Below are positions 1 to 6,294 of a stretch of DNA of 11,218 nucleotides, piece by piece. The stretch is from a bacterium. GTDB lineage: Bacteria; Eremiobacterota; Eremiobacteria; Baltobacterales; Baltobacteraceae. The position numbers and the translations under genes were made by a program. Numbering within the stretch: position 1 is the first letter of the stretch; each line of letters opens with the position of its first letter. The notes below the pieces were generated by a model. That model had not been told where the DNA came from. It saw only the letters and a list, made by a program, of their open reading frames with translations, and made no database searches. Where the stretch lies: assembly GCA_021781095.1 (NCBI GenBank), contig JAJXXM010000174.1, positions 1-11,218 of the forward strand, in the 5' to 3' direction.

Positions 1-191
1 GGCGGCATCCCCAATTTTTGCGCCATTTTCATCGCCCGGTAGGCGTCGCGCGGGTCGGCATCGACCGGAAAGCCGTGTTGGATCATCGCGAGCCGTTCCT
101 GATGTTTGAGGACGCGATGCACCATGATGGCTACGATCGGTAGCCCGAAGATACAGAAGACGGCGATCGCGCCGACGGCGTTGTCACTCAT
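1..191 (-). CDS. Small single-span membrane protein, DUF6249-like (3' end beyond window)
   Basis: This partial gene starts with ATG at 191 and runs off the left edge after 63 complete codons. It has a clear Shine-Dalgarno sequence, AAGGAG, at 199-204, seven bases before the start. The N-terminus MSDNAVGAIA leads into one hydrophobic span at about residues 8-24. A basic stretch and the motif QERLAMIQHG (31-40) follow. A span followed by an 'ERLAxIxxG' motif is typical of the small DUF6249 membrane proteins. Such proteins have no established function. The gene is divergent from an ECF sigma factor and has its own ECF-like promoter at 228-254, so I infer that it belongs to that sigma factor's regulon. 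Family assignment is from motif memory and is moderately sure; that it is a real gene is fairly sure from the SD, start and membrane pattern. Confidence 0.75.
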   Translation of the reverse strand, partial: MSDNAVGAIAVFCIFGLPIVAIMVHRVLKHQERLAMIQHGFPVDADPRDAYRAMKMAQKLGMP

Positions 192-227
192 ACCGGAACT
201 CCTTGCTCTGGGTCGTCATGCCCCACA

Positions 228-254
228 TACGTCCGAGACTCGCCCCAGGTTTCA
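228..254 (-). promoter_or_regulatory. ECF-type promoter for the leftward membrane-protein gene
   Basis: Read on the minus strand, TGAAAC (254-249) is followed by 17 bases and then CGTA (231-228). This matches the classical group IV (ECF, SigW-like) pattern of an AAC-containing -35 and a CGT-containing -10. Transcription would start near 219-222, giving a leader of about 30 bases that holds the AAGGAG ribosome site. The match is by eye and no transcript data are available. Confidence 0.6.
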
Positions 255-265
255 ACGCCGGGCGA

Positions 266-292
266 CGAAACAATCCTCCCCGCGTGGGCGTA
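266..292 (+). promoter_or_regulatory. ECF-type promoter for the rightward sigma factor gene (autoregulation)
   Basis: On the plus strand CGAAAC (266-271) is followed by 17 bases and CGTA (289-292). This is the same AAAC-N17-CGTA layout as the leftward promoter at 228-254. The two -35 elements lie back to back as an inverted pair, GTTTC at 249-253 and GAAAC at 267-271. Initiation seven or eight bases after the -10 would fall at about 299-302, on or next to the ATG at 301, so the sigma mRNA could be leaderless. Autoregulation is the usual behaviour of ECF sigma factors, and here it is inferred from the motif only. Confidence 0.55.
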
Positions 293-300
293 CAGGAAGC

Positions 301-885
301 ATGTCAGCGATGGCGGTGGAGGGAGCGATCGAAGCCGAGCAGCCACGAACGAGCGATACCGAGCTAGTCGGGCGCGCCCTCGCCGGCGACCCGGCCGCCT
401 TTACCACGCTCGTGGAGCGGTACGAGCGTTCGCTCTATACCCTCGCCGTACGGACGCTGCGCGATCGCGAGGAGGCTCGCGACGCGACGCAGGAGGCCTT
501 CGTGAAAGCCTACCGTTCGCTGCGCACCTTTCGCCCGGAGGCGAAGTTCTCGACCTGGATCTTCTCGATCTGCTATCACGCGTGCTGCGATCGCCTCAAA
601 CGATCGCGTCGCTACTCCGGCGAGGAACTTCCCGAACGCGCCGACAGCGCGCCGGGCCCCGAAGCGCAGGCGATCGCGAACGACGATGCCGGCCGACTGC
701 GCGCGGCGATCGACGCCCTTCCGGAAAAATATCGGAGCGTTATTACCTTGTATCATCTGCAAGGAAAGCAGTACGATGAGATCGCCTCGGTGCTGCGGGT
801 ACCGCTCGGAACCGTCAAGACGCACCTCTTTCGCGCCAAAGAGCAACTGCGGCAGATTCTCGCCGCATCGGAGAACCAGGTATGA
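301..885 (+). CDS. RNA polymerase sigma factor, ECF (sigma-70 group IV) family
   Basis: This 194-residue protein directs RNA polymerase to a specific promoter set. Region 2 spans about residues 37-103, including LVERYERS, the DATQEAFVKAYRSL stretch and the FSTWIFSI motif that contacts the -10 element. Region 4 spans about 134-186, with LPEKYRSV and the helix-turn-helix around YDEIASVL and LGTVKTHLFRAKEQL. Nothing resembling region 3 is present, as expected for ECF members. The frame stays open upstream to 106, but that part lies over the divergent gene and does not look like sigma sequence. I prefer ATG 301; ATG 310 (191 aa) is the alternative, with AGGAAG at 294-299 as its ribosome site. The stop overlaps the next gene's start (ATGA at 882-885). 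The group within the ECF classification cannot be named by eye. Confidence 0.95.
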   Translation: MSAMAVEGAIEAEQPRTSDTELVGRALAGDPAAFTTLVERYERSLYTLAVRTLRDREEARDATQEAFVKAYRSLRTFRPEAKFSTWIFSICYHACCDRLKRSRRYSGEELPERADSAPGPEAQAIANDDAGRLRAAIDALPEKYRSVITLYHLQGKQYDEIASVLRVPLGTVKTHLFRAKEQLRQILAASENQV

Positions 886-1235
886 ACGAGCGAACCGACG
901 ACGAACTCGACCGCCTTCTCGCAGCACTCCCGCTGGAGGAGCCGCCCGCGGATCTGCACGCCTCGATTCTGGCGGCGACGGTGCAACGCGTTCCGGCGGA
1001 ACCGATCGATCCGTGGGAAGCGAGCGCCTGGGGCGTGCTCCTCGCACTCGCGCTCTGGTTCGTCACCCATGGCTCGGCGTTCGCCGGGGTCGTCACGCTG
1101 CTCGACCGGGTCGCCTTCGCGCTCGCACAACCCGCGACGCTGATCTGGCTCACCGTCGGCGCGGCGGTCGCGTTTGCCGTCTCGGCGGTACCGGATTTCT
1201 CAGCGGGGATTAACCTCGCGCGCAAGGGGCGCTAG
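882..1235 (+). CDS. Small two-span membrane protein, probable anti-sigma factor
   Basis: This 117-residue protein starts inside the sigma factor's stop codon (ATGA, 882-885). GGAG at 870-873 is the likely ribosome site, so translation is probably coupled. An acidic N-terminus of about 45 residues (DDELDRLLAALPLEEPPADL) is followed by two hydrophobic segments at about 49-73 and 84-103 and a short basic tail ending LARKGR. The position directly after an ECF sigma gene and the soluble-head-plus-membrane layout are typical of anti-sigma factors, which hold the sigma at the membrane until a signal releases it. The usual zinc-binding HxxxCxxC motif is absent, and the protein has no cysteine. The role is inferred from context, as I do not recognise the family. 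It could instead be an uncharacterised membrane partner. Confidence 0.65.
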   Translation: MNERTDDELDRLLAALPLEEPPADLHASILAATVQRVPAEPIDPWEASAWGVLLALALWFVTHGSAFAGVVTLLDRVAFALAQPATLIWLTVGAAVAFAVSAVPDFSAGINLARKGR

Positions 1236-1259
1236 ACCCGCGGCGGGTAGAACCGCCCC

Positions 1260-1940
1260 ATGGACGCTTCCGAAAAGCAGCGGCGCATCGTCGTCGTCGA
1301 AGACGACGCGGCGATCGCGCGCGTACTCCAGTTGGAACTGCAGCACGAAGGCTATCACGTCGAGCTCGCGCAGAACGGTGTCGAGGGGCTCGAACTCGCC
1401 CTCAAGGAACCCGATCTCGTCATCCTCGACCTCATGTTGCCGCGCATGGACGGCATGGAAGTCTGCCGACGCATCCGCGCGAAGAGCCGGGTGCCGATCA
1501 TCATGTTAACCGCGAAGGACCGCGTCCCCGACCGCGTCGCCGGGCTCGATATCGGCGCGAACGATTATCTCACGAAGCCTTTCGCCACCGAAGAACTCCT
1601 CGCGCGGGTTCGCGCGCAGCTCCGCGAGCGCGAACCGCAGGATCGTTCGATCGTCTATAAAGACGTCGTGATGGATCGCGACCGTCACGAAGTGCGGCGC
1701 GGCGGAAAAGAGATCGCCCTGACCGCAAAGGAATACGCGCTCCTGGAGTATCTCTTACTCCATCGTAATAAGGTGCATACCCGCGACGAGCTCTTCAATG
1801 GCGTCTGGGGCAGCGATTTTCTCGGCGACTCGAACCTCATCGACGTTTACGTGCGTTACCTGCGCGGCAAACTCGAAGAAGGATTCGATGAAAAACTCAT
1901 CACCACGGTGCGCGGCATCGGTTACACGATAAAGGATTAG
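1260..1940 (+). CDS. Two-component response regulator, OmpR/PhoB family
   Basis: This 226-residue DNA-binding regulator is activated by phosphorylation from the histidine kinase encoded next to it. The receiver domain (about 8-122) shows the acidic pocket E14-D15-D16, the phospho-acceptor D57 in VILDLMLPRMDG, the switch residues T84 and Y103, and the conserved K106 in LTKPF. The winged-helix output domain (about 130-225) includes LTAKEYALLEYLL and ends with the characteristic RGIGYTI. All catalytic residues are present and the length is normal for the family. It starts 24 bases after the probable anti-sigma gene and has no clear Shine-Dalgarno sequence. TAGAAC at 1248-1253 could be a -10 box giving a leaderless transcript, but no -35 supports it. 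Targets cannot be read from sequence; the secreted protein after the kinase is an obvious candidate. Confidence 0.97.
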   Translation: MDASEKQRRIVVVEDDAAIARVLQLELQHEGYHVELAQNGVEGLELALKEPDLVILDLMLPRMDGMEVCRRIRAKSRVPIIMLTAKDRVPDRVAGLDIGANDYLTKPFATEELLARVRAQLREREPQDRSIVYKDVVMDRDRHEVRRGGKEIALTAKEYALLEYLLLHRNKVHTRDELFNGVWGSDFLGDSNLIDVYVRYLRGKLEEGFDEKLITTVRGIGYTIKD

Positions 1941-1967
1941 CGGCGTGCGCCAAAACGCCCGCGCGAC

Positions 1968-3392
1968 ATGCATTCGTTAAAGTGGCGCGTCGCCGCATGG
2001 TATGCAGCGCTGCTCGTCGTCGTGTTGCTGCTCGTCAGCACGGTGGTCGGCATGCGATTGCAATCGATTCTCTACGCGCAGGCGCGCGCGCGCGTCTCGG
2101 CGACGATGGCCGAGATCGCCTCCTCGGTGCAAGCGAGCGAAGAACCGTTCTCGCTCGGATTCGGCGGCTCCGATGCCTACGCACTCCTCACCGACGGGAA
2201 TAACCTGACGAGTTGGTCGTCGCCGACCACTTTCATCCAGATCGATTCGAGTAACGGATATCCGCTGGCGAAGAGCAGCAACCTCGGGGGCACGACGATT
2301 CCCAAAGCGGTCGGTCTCGGCGCGCGAACCACCGTCGCGCGCCGCCAAATCACGTTGCCGATCGGCACGCTCCTCGTTGAAGATCGCTATTTTTCGCTCG
2401 GTTCGCACCACGTCGTCGTCCACGTCGCCGAGCGTATCGACGCCCTCGAACGAAGCATCGCCCAAACGCGCGAGAGCATCGCGATTGCCGTGCTCGCCGC
2501 GATGCTCGCCATCGTTGCGCTCTCGTGGTGGCTCGCGGGGCGCGCGTTCGACCCGCTGGAAAAGCTCGCGCAGGCGATGCGCGAAATCGGCTCGGAGCGC
2601 CTCGACCGACGCTTGCATTGGGAGAAACGCGACGACGAGATCGGTCGGCTCGCCGAGAGTTTCGACGATCTGCTCGCGCGTTTGCAAGAAGCGTTCGCGC
2701 GCGAGCGGCAGTTTATCAGCGACGCATCGCACGAGTTGCGCACTCCGCTCACGTCGATCAACGCCAACGCACAGATGCTGCTGCGTTGGGGCGATCGCGA
2801 TCCGGAGGTGCTGCACGAAAGCCTCGAAACCATCGTCGCCGAGAGCGCGCAACTCTCGCAGATGGTCGGCGGCATGCTGCTGCTGGCAAAGGCCGATCGC
2901 GGCGACGAGATTCCGATGGAACCGGTCGCACTCGGCGCACTCGCCGCCGAGGCGCTGCAAGGCGAACGGGGGGAGGCGATGCGGAAGGGGCTCGATCTCA
3001 CGCTCGATGCCGAGAGCGGCGTCATCGTCATGGGCGAAGCGCACCTCTTGCGCCAAGCGATCGCCAACCTGATCGAGAATGCGATGAAGTTCACGCCGCA
3101 GGGCTCGGTGGAGGTGCGCGTCCGCGCGCTCGGCGAGCAGGCGATCGTCGAGGTGCTCGACGACGGCCCCGGCATCCCCGAGCCGCAGCGCGCGCACGTC
3201 TTCGAGCGCTTCTATCGCGGGGATAGCGCCCACGCACGCTCGACCCCCGGAACCGGGCTGGGACTCGCCATCGTTCGCTCCATCGCTCGCGTCCACGGGG
3301 GCGAGGTGCGCGCCGAGAGCGCACCGGGCGGCGGGGCGCTGCTGCGCATCACGCTTCCGCGCCTCGTCGAAGAGTTCACCGATCCCTCATGA
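1968..3392 (+). CDS. Membrane sensor histidine kinase with HAMP domain
   Basis: This 474-residue inner-membrane sensor phosphorylates the response regulator encoded 27 bases upstream. Transmembrane segment 1 lies at about residues 8-28. An extracytoplasmic sensor region of about 140 residues, not recognisable as a known fold, follows. Segment 2 lies at about 171-188 and a HAMP linker at about 189-241. The dimerisation domain carries the phospho-accepting H255 in SDASHELRTPL. The ATPase domain has an N box around 367-371 (NLIENAMK), a G1 box at 398-402 (DDGPG), an F box (VFERFYRG) and a G2 box at 428-433 (GTGLGL), so it looks fully active. The start lacks an evident ribosome site. A GTG at 1945 is in a different frame that soon stops, so 1968 is the best start. 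The signal sensed is unknown. Confidence 0.97.
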   Translation: MHSLKWRVAAWYAALLVVVLLLVSTVVGMRLQSILYAQARARVSATMAEIASSVQASEEPFSLGFGGSDAYALLTDGNNLTSWSSPTTFIQIDSSNGYPLAKSSNLGGTTIPKAVGLGARTTVARRQITLPIGTLLVEDRYFSLGSHHVVVHVAERIDALERSIAQTRESIAIAVLAAMLAIVALSWWLAGRAFDPLEKLAQAMREIGSERLDRRLHWEKRDDEIGRLAESFDDLLARLQEAFARERQFISDASHELRTPLTSINANAQMLLRWGDRDPEVLHESLETIVAESAQLSQMVGGMLLLAKADRGDEIPMEPVALGALAAEALQGERGEAMRKGLDLTLDAESGVIVMGEAHLLRQAIANLIENAMKFTPQGSVEVRVRALGEQAIVEVLDDGPGIPEPQRAHVFERFYRGDSAHARSTPGTGLGLAIVRSIARVHGGEVRAESAPGGGALLRITLPRLVEEFTDPS

Positions 3393-3426
3393 CGCGCGCG
3401 CCCGCCCGCGTTACGCTGAGGGCACG

Positions 3427-4551
3427 ATGAACGCGATCTCGAGGCTTGCGGCAGCGACGGCGCTCGCCGCAGTTTTCACGTTTGCGGCGTCGGCCCGGGC
3501 GCGCGCCGACGATATCGCCGTGGGCGCCGCCCCGATCGTTAGCGTGCAGCTGCAGTACGGATACCTGCGCATCGTTACGTGGAATCGCCCCGACGTCGAG
3601 ATCCAAACCGGCGGCCATATCGGTTGGCAGCACTTCGATGCCGCGAGCGTGCGCGGACATATCCCGCACGACATCACCTTGTGGGCGCAGCGCGTCGCGA
3701 CCCCGAACGGCTCCCTCAATCTTCCCGCCGAGCCGTTCGTGCTGCCGAATATTCCCCCGGGCGATCACGATGCAGTCGTGATCCGCGGCGGCGGCCCGAC
3801 GGTGATCCATCTTCCCGCCTCCACCCAAATGCTCGCGGTCCGCATCGCGGGTAGCGGCGTTCTGCATATCGAGGGATATCGCGGAGCGGCGTTCGCCGCG
3901 CTCGTCCACCAGGGAGCGATCGCGCTCGATAACGTTCGTTCCAGCGGCGTCGCGCAGACCGGTCGCGGCCCGATTCTCGCGCAGAACTCCGCGTTCGGGC
4001 GCTTGCGCGTGCGCAACGCCGTCGGAAATATTTTCCTCAGCCACGTCACCGCCAGCCAGATCGATGTCGGCAGTATCGGAGGATCGATCCTCGCCGAGGA
4101 GATGCATTTTCGCACCGGGCTCGCACGCTTCCAGTCGCAGCGCGGGAACGTCGTGCTCGGCGTTCGCGGCGGCGCGCAGATCGACGCACAGGGACGCGGC
4201 GCGAACGCGATTGCAACGAGCTTTCGCGGGACACACAGCCTCGCACGCTCGGGGAACGGCGCGCGCGCGGTGATCGGCGGCGGCGGTCCGGTCGTCAGCG
4301 CGCTGAGCCCGCACGGGCGCGTCGTGCTCTTCGACGGATCGATTTCCTCGCATCCGCGCTTGTCGCGGCGCATTCCGGCGATCGCACGCGCGTTCCGCAA
4401 CGTCCGCGCGCGCCTAGCGGCGCTGCCGAAGCGCCGCCCGCAGGGAGGGCACGTACGTGCGATGCGCCGGTTCCCAGCCGCGCGTCGGCCGCCGCCGATC
4501 CGCAGAAATGTACGCGGTCGCCGTCGCGGCCCGCCCGCGCGCGCGCGTTAG
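3427..4551 (+). CDS. Secreted beta-rich protein of unknown function (DUF4097/DUF2807-like)
   Basis: This 374-residue exported protein has a Sec-type signal peptide of about 27 residues: a hydrophobic core (LAAATALAAVF) and a likely cleavage after SARARA before DDIAVG. The body from about 120 to 290 is rich in short alternating Gly/Val/Ile strands, such as VRIAGSGVLHIEGYRGA. Such spacing suggests a right-handed beta-solenoid like the putative adhesin domains DUF4097 and DUF2807. This resemblance is weak and I do not recognise a specific family. The ribosome site GAGGG lies at 3418-3422. The gene starts 34 bases after the kinase gene and probably shares its transcript. The last 45 or so residues are extremely arginine- and proline-rich with poorer codon use, and may not be native (see the finding at 4405-4437). 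Its stop overlaps the stop of the convergent acetyltransferase gene. Confidence 0.75.
   Translation: MNAISRLAAATALAAVFTFAASARARADDIAVGAAPIVSVQLQYGYLRIVTWNRPDVEIQTGGHIGWQHFDAASVRGHIPHDITLWAQRVATPNGSLNLPAEPFVLPNIPPGDHDAVVIRGGGPTVIHLPASTQMLAVRIAGSGVLHIEGYRGAAFAALVHQGAIALDNVRSSGVAQTGRGPILAQNSAFGRLRVRNAVGNIFLSHVTASQIDVGSIGGSILAEEMHFRTGLARFQSQRGNVVLGVRGGAQIDAQGRGANAIATSFRGTHSLARSGNGARAVIGGGGPVVSALSPHGRVVLFDGSISSHPRLSRRIPAIARAFRNVRARLAALPKRRPQGGHVRAMRRFPAARRPPPIRRNVRGRRRGPPARAR
4417..4437. terminator. Perfect 8-bp GC hairpin, possible bidirectional terminator or 3' stabiliser
   Basis: GCGGCGCT (4417-4424) pairs perfectly with AGCGCCGC (4430-4437) around the five-base loop GCCGA. It lies near the 3' end of the secreted-protein gene and about 110 bases past the stop of the convergent acetyltransferase gene. 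No run of T follows on either strand, so it is not a canonical intrinsic terminator. GC-rich coding DNA also yields such hairpins by chance. Confidence 0.3.
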
Positions 4552-4970
4552 AGCAAAAACTTCCGCAGCATGGCGACGTCGAGTTTGAAATCGTGCTGCG
4601 GAAGCAGCGCTTCGCGATGGTAGCCGCACGCCTCGAAGAAGCGCTCCCCCTCGCCGCCGGCGAGGACGCCGATCGTCATCTTGTGGCAGTTGTAGTAATT
4701 CGCGATATCGTCGAGTTCGAGCAGCATCGCTCGCCCGATTCCGCGCCGCCGAACCTCGGGATCGACGACGATGCGCTCCACGTGTCCGAGCGATGCGGCG
4801 ATGCGCAGCCGCGCCGTACCGACGGTTCGCTCGCCGTCGATGGCGAGCACGTCGACGATTTGTTCGTGCCACACCACCGTAAACGCCCACGCCGTTTTCA
4901 GTGCGGCGCGCGCGTGTTGCCGATAGAACGCGTCCGCGCGCTCGTCGGCGACGCGAACGATCTCAGCCAC
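4548..4970 (-). CDS. GNAT-family N-acetyltransferase
   Basis: This 140-residue enzyme is expected to transfer an acetyl group from acetyl-CoA to an amine; the substrate is unknown. The acetyl-CoA binding core is clear: a beta strand VERIVVDPEV (64-73) runs into the pyrophosphate loop R74-R-R-G-I-G-R-A-M82, the classical RxxGxG/A motif. Late in the protein comes the family signature FFEACGY (111-117). The size is normal for a single-domain member. The N-terminus resembles the ElaA/YjcF-type acyltransferases in layout, which is only an impression. The ATG at 4970 overlaps the end of the MBL-fold gene by eight bases, so the two are probably translationally coupled. The stop codon overlaps that of the convergent gene in the four bases TTAG (4548-4551). 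Confidence 0.93.
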   Translation of the reverse strand: MAEIVRVADERADAFYRQHARAALKTAWAFTVVWHEQIVDVLAIDGERTVGTARLRIAASLGHVERIVVDPEVRRRGIGRAMLLELDDIANYYNCHKMTIGVLAGGEGERFFEACGYHREALLPQHDFKLDVAMLRKFLL

Positions 4971-5766
4971 GGGCTGCCGCGACCTGCGTCGTCAGATCGA
5001 TTTCGAGCCCGTCGTAGGCGGCGATCGCCCGAAGCCCTAAATCGTCCTCGACCTGTTGCGCGAGGCGCGCCGGATCGCGCTCGAGCATCTTCGTTCCGAA
5101 GTGCTGGAAGATCGCGACGCTCGGGCGAACCATGTCGACGATCGTTCGCGCCTGCGCCCACGTGAGGTGATCGACCTGCATCGCATCTTCGAAGCGAAGG
5201 ACGTTCACGATCAGGACGTCGGGGCGATGCGCCGCATAATCGGCGGCGATGCTTTCATCGAAGCGTCCGCACGGAAGATAGGCGACGCGCAGGCCGCGAT
5301 ACTGGAAATGAACGCCGAGCGTCTGCACCGCATGGTGGTGGAGCGGCGAACTCGCAATCTCCACCTCGCCGACGCGATAGCCCGAACGCGAGGGCTCGAG
5401 TATCTCGCGACGTTCGACGAACGCGGCGGCATAGGGCTGTAGCAGCGAATCCCCCTCGAAGGCGTCGCGCGGCGCGATGAGCGCACCGCGACGGCGAAAT
5501 CCTCCAGCGGTCATCGCTTCGATCATCGCATTGATATCGCCGGCGTGGTCGAGATGTTTGTGCGAGAGCACGATGGCATCGAGGTCGCGCGGGTTCAGCG
5601 GCGGCACATGCGAGAGCGCGCGGACGAGCGCGCCGGGCCCGGGATCGAGGTGGATCTGCGTCTCCCCAAAGTGAAACCACATTCCGCCGGAGGCACGCAA
5701 CTGTCGCGCCACGACGAAACGCGCGCCGCCGCTGCCCAGGAAAAGAACGCGGGCATCGGCAGCCAC
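4963..5766 (-). CDS. MBL-fold (metallo-beta-lactamase superfamily) hydrolase, PhnP/RNase Z-like
   Basis: This 267-residue metal-dependent hydrolase starts with GTG at 5766, where AAGGGG overlapping the upstream stop codon (TAAGGGG) serves as ribosome site. The N-terminal strand VLFLGSGGARFVV and the metal site HxHxDH (H69, H71, D73, H74 in LSHKHLDHAGD) are typical of the superfamily. A His cluster H143-H145 and H200 (in VDHLTW) are the likely remaining histidine ligands. The usual metal-bridging aspartate motif is replaced by PCGRFDES, where D170 may serve. The layout resembles PhnP-like phosphodiesterases and RNase Z relatives, but sequence by eye cannot decide between nucleic-acid, cyclic phosphate and small-molecule substrates. 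It lies between a PadR regulator gene (14 bases upstream) and an acetyltransferase gene (8-base overlap), so the three probably form one operon. Confidence 0.93.
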   Translation of the reverse strand: MAADARVLFLGSGGARFVVARQLRASGGMWFHFGETQIHLDPGPGALVRALSHVPPLNPRDLDAIVLSHKHLDHAGDINAMIEAMTAGGFRRRGALIAPRDAFEGDSLLQPYAAAFVERREILEPSRSGYRVGEVEIASSPLHHHAVQTLGVHFQYRGLRVAYLPCGRFDESIAADYAAHRPDVLIVNVLRFEDAMQVDHLTWAQARTIVDMVRPSVAIFQHFGTKMLERDPARLAQQVEDDLGLRAIAAYDGLEIDLTTQVAAARG

Positions 5767-5780
5767 GATACGGTCGCCCC

Positions 5781-6197
5781 TTACGCGCCGATCGCCGAAG
5801 AGGCCGAGCCGGCTTTCGCGCCGTTATAGAGTTCGAAGAACGATTCGAGATGCGAGCGATACTGTTCGAGCGCGTCGTTCCACAACGCGAGCGTCGAGCG
5901 GCCGGTCACCGTGATTTGATAGACACGGCGCGCGGGGCCGCATTCGCGCGAATCCCACCACGACGAAATGTAGCCGTCCCGCTCGAGGCGGCGTAGGGCG
6001 CGGTAGAGCGAGCTCGGGTCGGTGCTGACGTCGAACCGCTCGCGGAGCGTTTTCATGATTTCGTACCCATGGAGATCGCTGTGGTTCAGCATGACCAAAA
6101 GCCACGCGAGCATGAAATTCTTCGGCATACCGCGGGGCGGCAGGCCGCTCTCACGGCCAATGACCGGAACGACGGCATTCTCATCGCGTAGGTACAA
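5781..6197 (-). CDS. PadR-family transcriptional regulator
   Basis: PadR proteins are winged-helix repressors that often control their own operon in response to small molecules. The core begins MPKNFMLAWLLVML. It continues with the diagnostic LHGYEIM and with the DPSSLYRALRRLERDGYI recognition region, then a wing ending GPARRVYQITVTG. The pattern 'MPKNF...HGYE...GPA+RVY' resembles the PHB-responsive repressor PhaQ of Bacillus, though that does not show the same ligand. I place the start at TTG 6197 because GGAGG (6205-6209) lies seven bases before it, giving 138 residues. The internal ATG 6128 (115 residues) matches the family's usual N-terminus better but has no ribosome site. The GTG of the MBL-fold gene follows 14 bases after the stop, making that gene a likely target. 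Confidence 0.92.
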   Translation of the reverse strand: MYLRDENAVVPVIGRESGLPPRGMPKNFMLAWLLVMLNHSDLHGYEIMKTLRERFDVSTDPSSLYRALRRLERDGYISSWWDSRECGPARRVYQITVTGRSTLALWNDALEQYRSHLESFFELYNGAKAGSASSAIGA

Positions 6198-6294
6198 AAA
6201 ACCACCTCCGCCCACTCGCGCAGGCGACCTCCGACGGGTTCTGTGACGTCCTACAAGATTAGAGGTTGCTGAGAGCCCTCCTGCGTCGACCAGG
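6198..6294. other. Intergenic region between the PadR gene and DUF1501
   Basis: These 97 bases separate two minus-strand genes and should hold the promoter of the PadR-MBL-GNAT run, unless that run is read through from DUF1501. On the minus strand TTGACC occurs at 6299-6294 and TAATCT at 6263-6258. They are about 30 bases apart, too far to be one sigma-70 promoter. The GGAGG ribosome site at 6205-6209 is clear. I saw no clean inverted repeat that could be named as a PadR operator. Confidence 0.4.

Noticed and set aside
195..217. Plus-strand GGAAC...CGTC as a further sigma promoter
   Set aside because: The spacing is 14 bases, too short. It overlaps the ribosome site of the leftward gene, and the 17-base pair at 266-292 is better.
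1236..1248. Short hairpin ACCCG-CGG-CGGGT before the response regulator
   Set aside because: It has only five base pairs, a 3-base loop and no T run, and is expected by chance at this GC content.
1977..3296. Long minus-strand open frame (439 codons) opposite the histidine kinase
   Set aside because: The plus strand encodes a complete kinase with every motif. The antisense frame is Arg-rich, matches no family and follows from high GC at third codon positions.
3376..4353. Minus-strand open frame (325 codons) opposite the secreted-protein gene
   Set aside because: It has no recognisable domain or start signal and its composition is that of a GC-driven shadow. The plus frame has a signal peptide and ribosome site.
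4414..4890. Minus-strand open frame overlapping the acetyltransferase
   Set aside because: The acetyltransferase frame carries the acetyl-CoA motif, while this one is very Arg-rich and featureless.
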